Of a stretch of 64,000 nucleotides of DNA, positions 14,392 to 64,000 are shown piece after piece. The stretch comes from Gadus chalcogrammus. Its lineage: Eukaryota > Chordata > Actinopteri > Gadiformes > Gadidae. The position numbers and the translations under genes are program-made. The stretch is from NCBI RefSeq assembly GCF_026213295.1, contig NC_079424.1:14832815-14896814 (forward strand), written 5' to 3'. The stretch's first letter is position 1. Each line of letters begins with the position of its first letter. The notes under the pieces were generated by a model. The model had not been told where the DNA came from. It saw only the letters and a program-made list of their open reading frames with translations, and ran no database searches.

Positions 14392-16081
14392 GCCAAACCC
14401 GGCGGGGGTGGAGGGGGTTGGAACGATTGGGATTGATCCAAGGATTCTGGGGAATGCTGATATCTTCAGCCTCTCCTATTTGGATGGAACCAGTCCAGTT
14501 GACTTGGCAGGCAAGACATGAATTTGCCCTTTAGACTGTTTCTATGGTGCCCACAGGGGTTTTCTTTTGTTGTCAAGAAAATTGCTCATGTGCTGTTGTT
14601 TTAAATTACATTTCGTAATTTCCCGGTGAAACACAGACTCCCTTTTCACATGAGTATTGGTGAGATCTTAGCAAACAGCCTTTTAGCAGCTGCGTGATCG
14701 ATTCCTCCCTTTTTCCTTTTGGTCCGTTCCTTTCTTCTTTGCATGCGGCTTGTCCTTTAATCTCCCAGCGTTGAGCCATCCGTACGTCCGCTGTTCTGGC
14801 TCACTGACCGCCAACAAGCACCTTTAACAGAGGATGAAATGGACCGAAAGTGCCTCACACACAGACACCCATACAGGGAGACCGGACGCTGATTTGGAGG
14901 TGTTCAGGGCAGGTGAATGGGATGCGCTGGGGGGGATGGCCTGCCGGTAGCAGCAAGATTAATTGAAACAACAGCAGGCATTTTTGTTTTGGCCAAGAAC
15001 TAAAAGGAGGAGTTTTTTTCTCATTACGACAACCTTTAAGAACATTGACCTGCAGTAAGATGAAGGTTTTACCTCGTTAAATTCACTGATGATTTTTTGC
15101 TGCTTGTGAATATTTTATCGTTTATCGTATCATTATTATTTTAATATATTTTTTAATTTCAAGGTCATCAGGCTAGTCATGTATTTTCAAATGAGTTGAA
15201 TGTAAATTTTGGAAAGCCACTCAGGATTGTGAATTATGTTCAGACAAAGCTGTAGCAAATCAGCTGTCATTGTTTTGAAGGAGAATCTGCAGCTTGCCAT
15301 CCTTACAGCTTTATTCAAATTAAGACCACATTTAGAAATGGTTCAATTATTGCCATCTTTGGAGGCAATATTAACAAGGTCTTTATGCTTGAGTGTCTCT
15401 CTGCTAATGGAAATCATAATTAATCCCCTGAGTACAGTTATTTATGAGCTGCACTGAGTGGAGCTACCAATTGGTCTTTCTTGGTTTTGTTGACACACAT
15501 TTTTCCCAAAGCCTTATTCTTTCTGCGTGAGTTATCACCAATGAATGATATTCTCCCATAAACTTAACTTTACACAATCTTTATTTGATATTACAGATTA
15601 TATTTATATAGATATATCTATATCTATCTTTTTTAATTGCACTTACATCAACACTGGTTTAATTAAAATTGGTAAATTGCATAACATAACATCAATACTA
15701 TTCTATATACTTTCGTACTCGGCCAGTCACTGACAAATCTTTTGATGGCCTTTGGCATTCCAATGTTAATACAAATGTCTCAAAGATTGTTTTGCAGGAC
15801 GGTGATCGCTTGCATGTCGCGTCAGGTCTCTCTATCAGGTGATGAACTAATAGTTGTGTACAGTTACACCCTTTACAACGTGTTAGCAAATGTAGCAGAG
15901 CAACTCTCTATTCCATTGTCCTATGTGGTGAACTGGATTGGTACAAGTCTTCTATTTAGGATCATAGTTTATGTATACAATGTTCCTTATATATGTGCTG
16001 TTTTTTTTCTGCATTCAAGTAAAGACAGCAAGTTGCTTGGCTGTGGAAGTTGGTGTTGTTGTTTAGGTGAACATTTACTAT

Positions 16082-18040
16082 GAATTAGTAATAAGTAGAC
16101 ACAACAATATTACTGTCACGGTAAATGGTTTAACTGCAGTCCAGGGTGTAAAACAGAGGTGAGGTCAAGTTTGGGAGATCCAAATCTTGTCAAGCATACA
16201 TGGTCGGTCAAGGAGCTGAGGGTATTTTATTGTTTTGTTGTTCAGAATAAAAAATCCAATTGCTTCGGAAAGCAATTTCACACAAAATAATAAATGAATT
16301 GGAAAAAAGAATATCCACTATATTCAACACACGGCCTGCTTTAGTCCATTGTGATGCTTTTTTTTATTGCTTAGCTGCCATTAAATTAAATTTACATTAA
16401 AAAATATGTATGATAAAATAAAGATGGAAGCAAAGTGTGTGGATCATAGTCATCAGCACGGCTGTGTTTTTTTACTCTTTCACAGTACCTCACTCCAATA
16501 TAAACAGAAAGAAAACATGCATCAGGTATAAGATATCCTTCAGTCCTGCTTCGACTTCCATCCCCACCATCTTTGGACTCAATCCAAGTGCTCTGACTGC
16601 TTGAATGCCCTGAGCCCTGAAAAAGTGCAGATCGGCCACCACAGAAAGGCCCTTAATGGAGGAAGCATGCATCTTAAGGGCAGCTTTATGTTTAACCTCC
16701 TGTAAAAAGCTATACCAATTCCTTCCCTTTAAAATTAAAAAATGCAGGGATAGCAAAGAAAAGTCACTTCAGTCCATCACTTGTTTTTGTCTTTTATTTC
16801 CAATTTACATTAATCAAAACGTAACAAAAACAATGTCATGATCACCATCATCATCATCGTCATCATCATAATAATGCTATTATTATTAATAATAATACTA
16901 TTATTAATAATAAGAATATACACAACCTCACACAAATGCACCCTGTGCCCTGGCCAATAGGGTGCTCCCTTCTCTTTGGGGAAGCACTGCATTGCGTTAC
17001 AATGAGCGACTGGGTTTCATCCAGAGGCCTCTCACTGTGATTCTGCGTGCCAAGGCCGAGGAGGCTTCCTGTGTGAGGTGACCGCTAGGGGTTGATGGGA
17101 GGAAGTGGATGGGGTCGAAGGTCATGGTAGAGGGGCTCTTGCAATCAGGCTGTTGCACAACACGGGTCCCATTGAAATTTGTGTGAAATAAGCCAAATTT
17201 CTTACTTTTTTCTTTTTGCTCTTGGTGTGAGGTAGCTTTAAAATATAAAAAAATATTACAAATATAGGAAATAAACAAATGTAATTTAAGGAAGGAATCA
17301 TTTCCGAATTGGTCGTCTTTGTTTTTAGGATTTTTTGACAGCAACATTTATCAAACTGAAATATAAAATCCCGGTATAAAATGTACTTTCTTTCTATATA
17401 TGTGTATACATGTATGTACATATGTATGCATGTGTATACACACATACAACATTCATGTAGCTACATATCAGCATCTGGTTGTTAAAAAATACAGACTGTT
17501 TTAAAACAATAGCACCATTGACTTTATTATAATACACAATCGCCTTCTGATACACACTGGTGGCAGAAATAAAAACACCTGCATTTAATAAACATTGCCA
17601 GATTCTTTTGTTTTTACGAAAAAGAAGATATGTACGTTTTAGTGGATATGCTGAAGGAGAGAGAGGGAGAGAGAGAGAGAAAGACGGAGTTTAGGATGAA
17701 GAGATTAGGAAATAGGACAGCAGCAGGGAATATAGGGGCCTTCTTTCTTTAATATGAAGCTGTGAGCACGTTTGTTTGTTTTTTTCCCATCTTTCTTGTA
17801 TTCTTTTTGATTTGGTGGCATGCTCAGTCCTAACACACCTGGGACCCGGACCTAAACAATAAATAAATAGCACCAACAATCACCTTTCTGTTTCTCTCTC
17901 TGTAGTTCCCTGGCATGTTCCCTCGTTCTCCTTGGTATTCCTCCTTCTAGGCGGTGGGGGTTTGGGTGGGGGGGGGGTTACTGATCACCCAGGGTAGGTA
18001 GGAGAGGTGTGCGGGTGGGGTCCCTGGGTGTCCATAAGAG
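16082..18040. other. Convergent intergenic interval between the LRRC3-family gene and col2a1
   Basis: Unique sequence outside the palindrome. It is AT-rich, with a trinucleotide ATC/ATT-rich patch at 16839-16917, a GA-rich patch at 17655-17685 and a G-run at 17961-17979. Short open frames here (for example 16490-16756 minus) show no recognisable domain. The distal part may still belong to a long col2a1 3' UTR if the polyadenylation signal at 17523 is used. Confidence 0.6.
17523..17528 (-). terminator. Candidate polyadenylation signal AATAAA (distal)
   Basis: tttatt on the plus strand. It is followed on the gene strand by a U-rich stretch within 40 nt, which fits a downstream element. Confidence 0.35.
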
Positions 18041-18046
18041 TTTATT
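18041..18046 (-). terminator. Candidate polyadenylation signal AATAAA (proximal)
   Basis: tttatt on the plus strand, i.e. AATAAA on the gene strand, 257 nt past the col2a1 stop codon. Confidence 0.4.
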
Positions 18047-18302
18047 AGACTGCAGGCAATGTTGGATGAATCACAGATGTCGTTTGCCGGGTGCCATTCA
18101 GTGCAGGTATCCTATGGAGTACGACTGGAAAAAGCACTTTTTTTTACTTAGAAAAAAAAAGTCCAGTTTAAAAATAAAATAAAAAGAGGGCCTTGATCTT
18201 TCTCGTTCCTCTCCTCCTCGTTTCGAAGCGCGTTCTTCTCATTTTTTTGTTTTTTTCGTCCAGTTTCCGCTTCGTCGCTCATCTTTGGATCCCTCGTGCT
18301 TC
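18041..18302 (-). other. col2a1: Probable col2a1 3' UTR
   Basis: Begins directly after the TAA at 18303-18305. The first AATAAA on the minus strand downstream of the stop is at 18041-18046, giving a 3' UTR of roughly 260-280 nt. A second AATAAA at 17523-17528 would give about 0.8 kb. Which is used cannot be read from sequence. Confidence 0.45.
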
Positions 18303-60709
<42,407 letters not shown>

Positions 60710-60960
60710 GTCTAAATATTAGACATGCGGCGCTTTTAGGGGAGAAAAGGAAAGGGATGAAGGTAACGGATGCTTCTCTCAGTGTGTGTTCTCCCAGTCA
60801 CAGAGCTGAACCGTTTAACGTTCAACTTTCCTTGGGCCACCAGGGAAATCCAGCGACAGACCCAGACCCCTGCACAAACTCAGCACCGACCTTCTTCTGG
60901 TCAGGCACTGTAGTTTTATGTCCCCGTTACCTTCAATGAATCTTCGTATATTCCCAAAAT
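60710..60960 (-). promoter_or_regulatory. col2a1: col2a1 5' UTR and candidate core promoter
   Basis: Upstream of the ATG at 60709. A CATAAAA motif on the gene strand (ttttatg, 60914-60920) is a plausible TATA-like element. It would put the start site near 60885-60890 and give a 5' UTR of about 175-180 nt. A GC box (ccgccc, 61132-61137) lies 220 bp further upstream. Assignment is by position only. Confidence 0.35.

Positions 60961-64000
<3,040 letters not shown>

Noticed and set aside
15742..16083. 113-residue plus-strand open frame at the outer end of the right arm
   Set aside because: Its mirror copy in the left arm is broken by a single-base indel. Composition is hydrophobic without a family signature, and there is no gene context.
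16490..16756. 88-residue minus-strand open frame between the palindrome and col2a1
   Set aside because: No recognised motif, no start or splice support, and a length within chance; it may be relic sequence at most.

Overview
The window is vertebrate nuclear DNA, almost certainly from a teleost fish. It has small phased collagen exons, AT-rich introns, very heavy micro- and minisatellite load, and fish-type interspersed repeat fragments. There are no bacterial, phage or viral genes. The main content is one complete gene on the minus strand: the type II procollagen alpha-1 chain (col2a1), coding from 60709 down to 18303. I reconstructed 54 coding exons by hand. Their lengths (88, 210, 17, 33, 33, 54, 102, 78, then 42 helix exons of 45/54/99/108/162 nt, then 289, 188, 243, 147) follow the classic fibrillar-collagen pattern. 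The helix sums to exactly 1014 residues, with cross-link lysines at helix 87 and 930, GFPGER at 502-507 and the collagenase site at Gly775-Leu776. The full-length product is about 1489 residues, or about 1419 if cassette exon 2 is skipped.

Layout. 1-1398 is a near-identical second copy of 21199-22595 (col2a1 exons 46-50), cut off by a 100-N assembly gap (1401-1500). 1503-16081 is one giant inverted repeat: arms 1503-8780 (7278 bp) and 8791-16081 (7291 bp) around a 10-bp spacer. Each arm carries a single-exon LRRC3-family leucine-rich-repeat membrane protein gene. The right-arm copy (13507-14391, +) is intact; the left-arm copy (4071-3188, -) has a one-base deletion that frameshifts it. 16082-18302 is the convergent interval containing the col2a1 3' UTR. 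18303-20820 holds the C-propeptide exons, 21379-51998 the triple helix and N-telopeptide, 52943-57810 the N-propeptide (including the VWC exon 2), 57811-60621 the large intron 1, and 60622-60709 the signal-peptide exon. 60710-64000 is 5' UTR, promoter and upstream flank with no recognised gene.

Interpretation. Three facts fit an assembly artefact (a palindromic long-read chimera plus an unpurged second haplotype) better than a real amplification: the nearly perfect palindrome, differences that are mostly short homopolymer or repeat-length indels, and the duplicated flank beside the N gap. I cannot exclude a genuine palindrome from one sequence. The most biologically interesting signal is at the 5' splice site of col2a1 exon 2. 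Three in-phase GT donors lie 3 nt apart, all weak. They are followed at once by a perfect 13-bp AU-rich hairpin (57560-57597 on + coordinates), a plausible switch for the IIA/IIB alternative splice. The two protein genes are unrelated in pathway: col2a1 makes secreted cartilage/notochord collagen, and the LRRC3-like gene encodes a small single-pass membrane protein. They are neighbours in convergent orientation.
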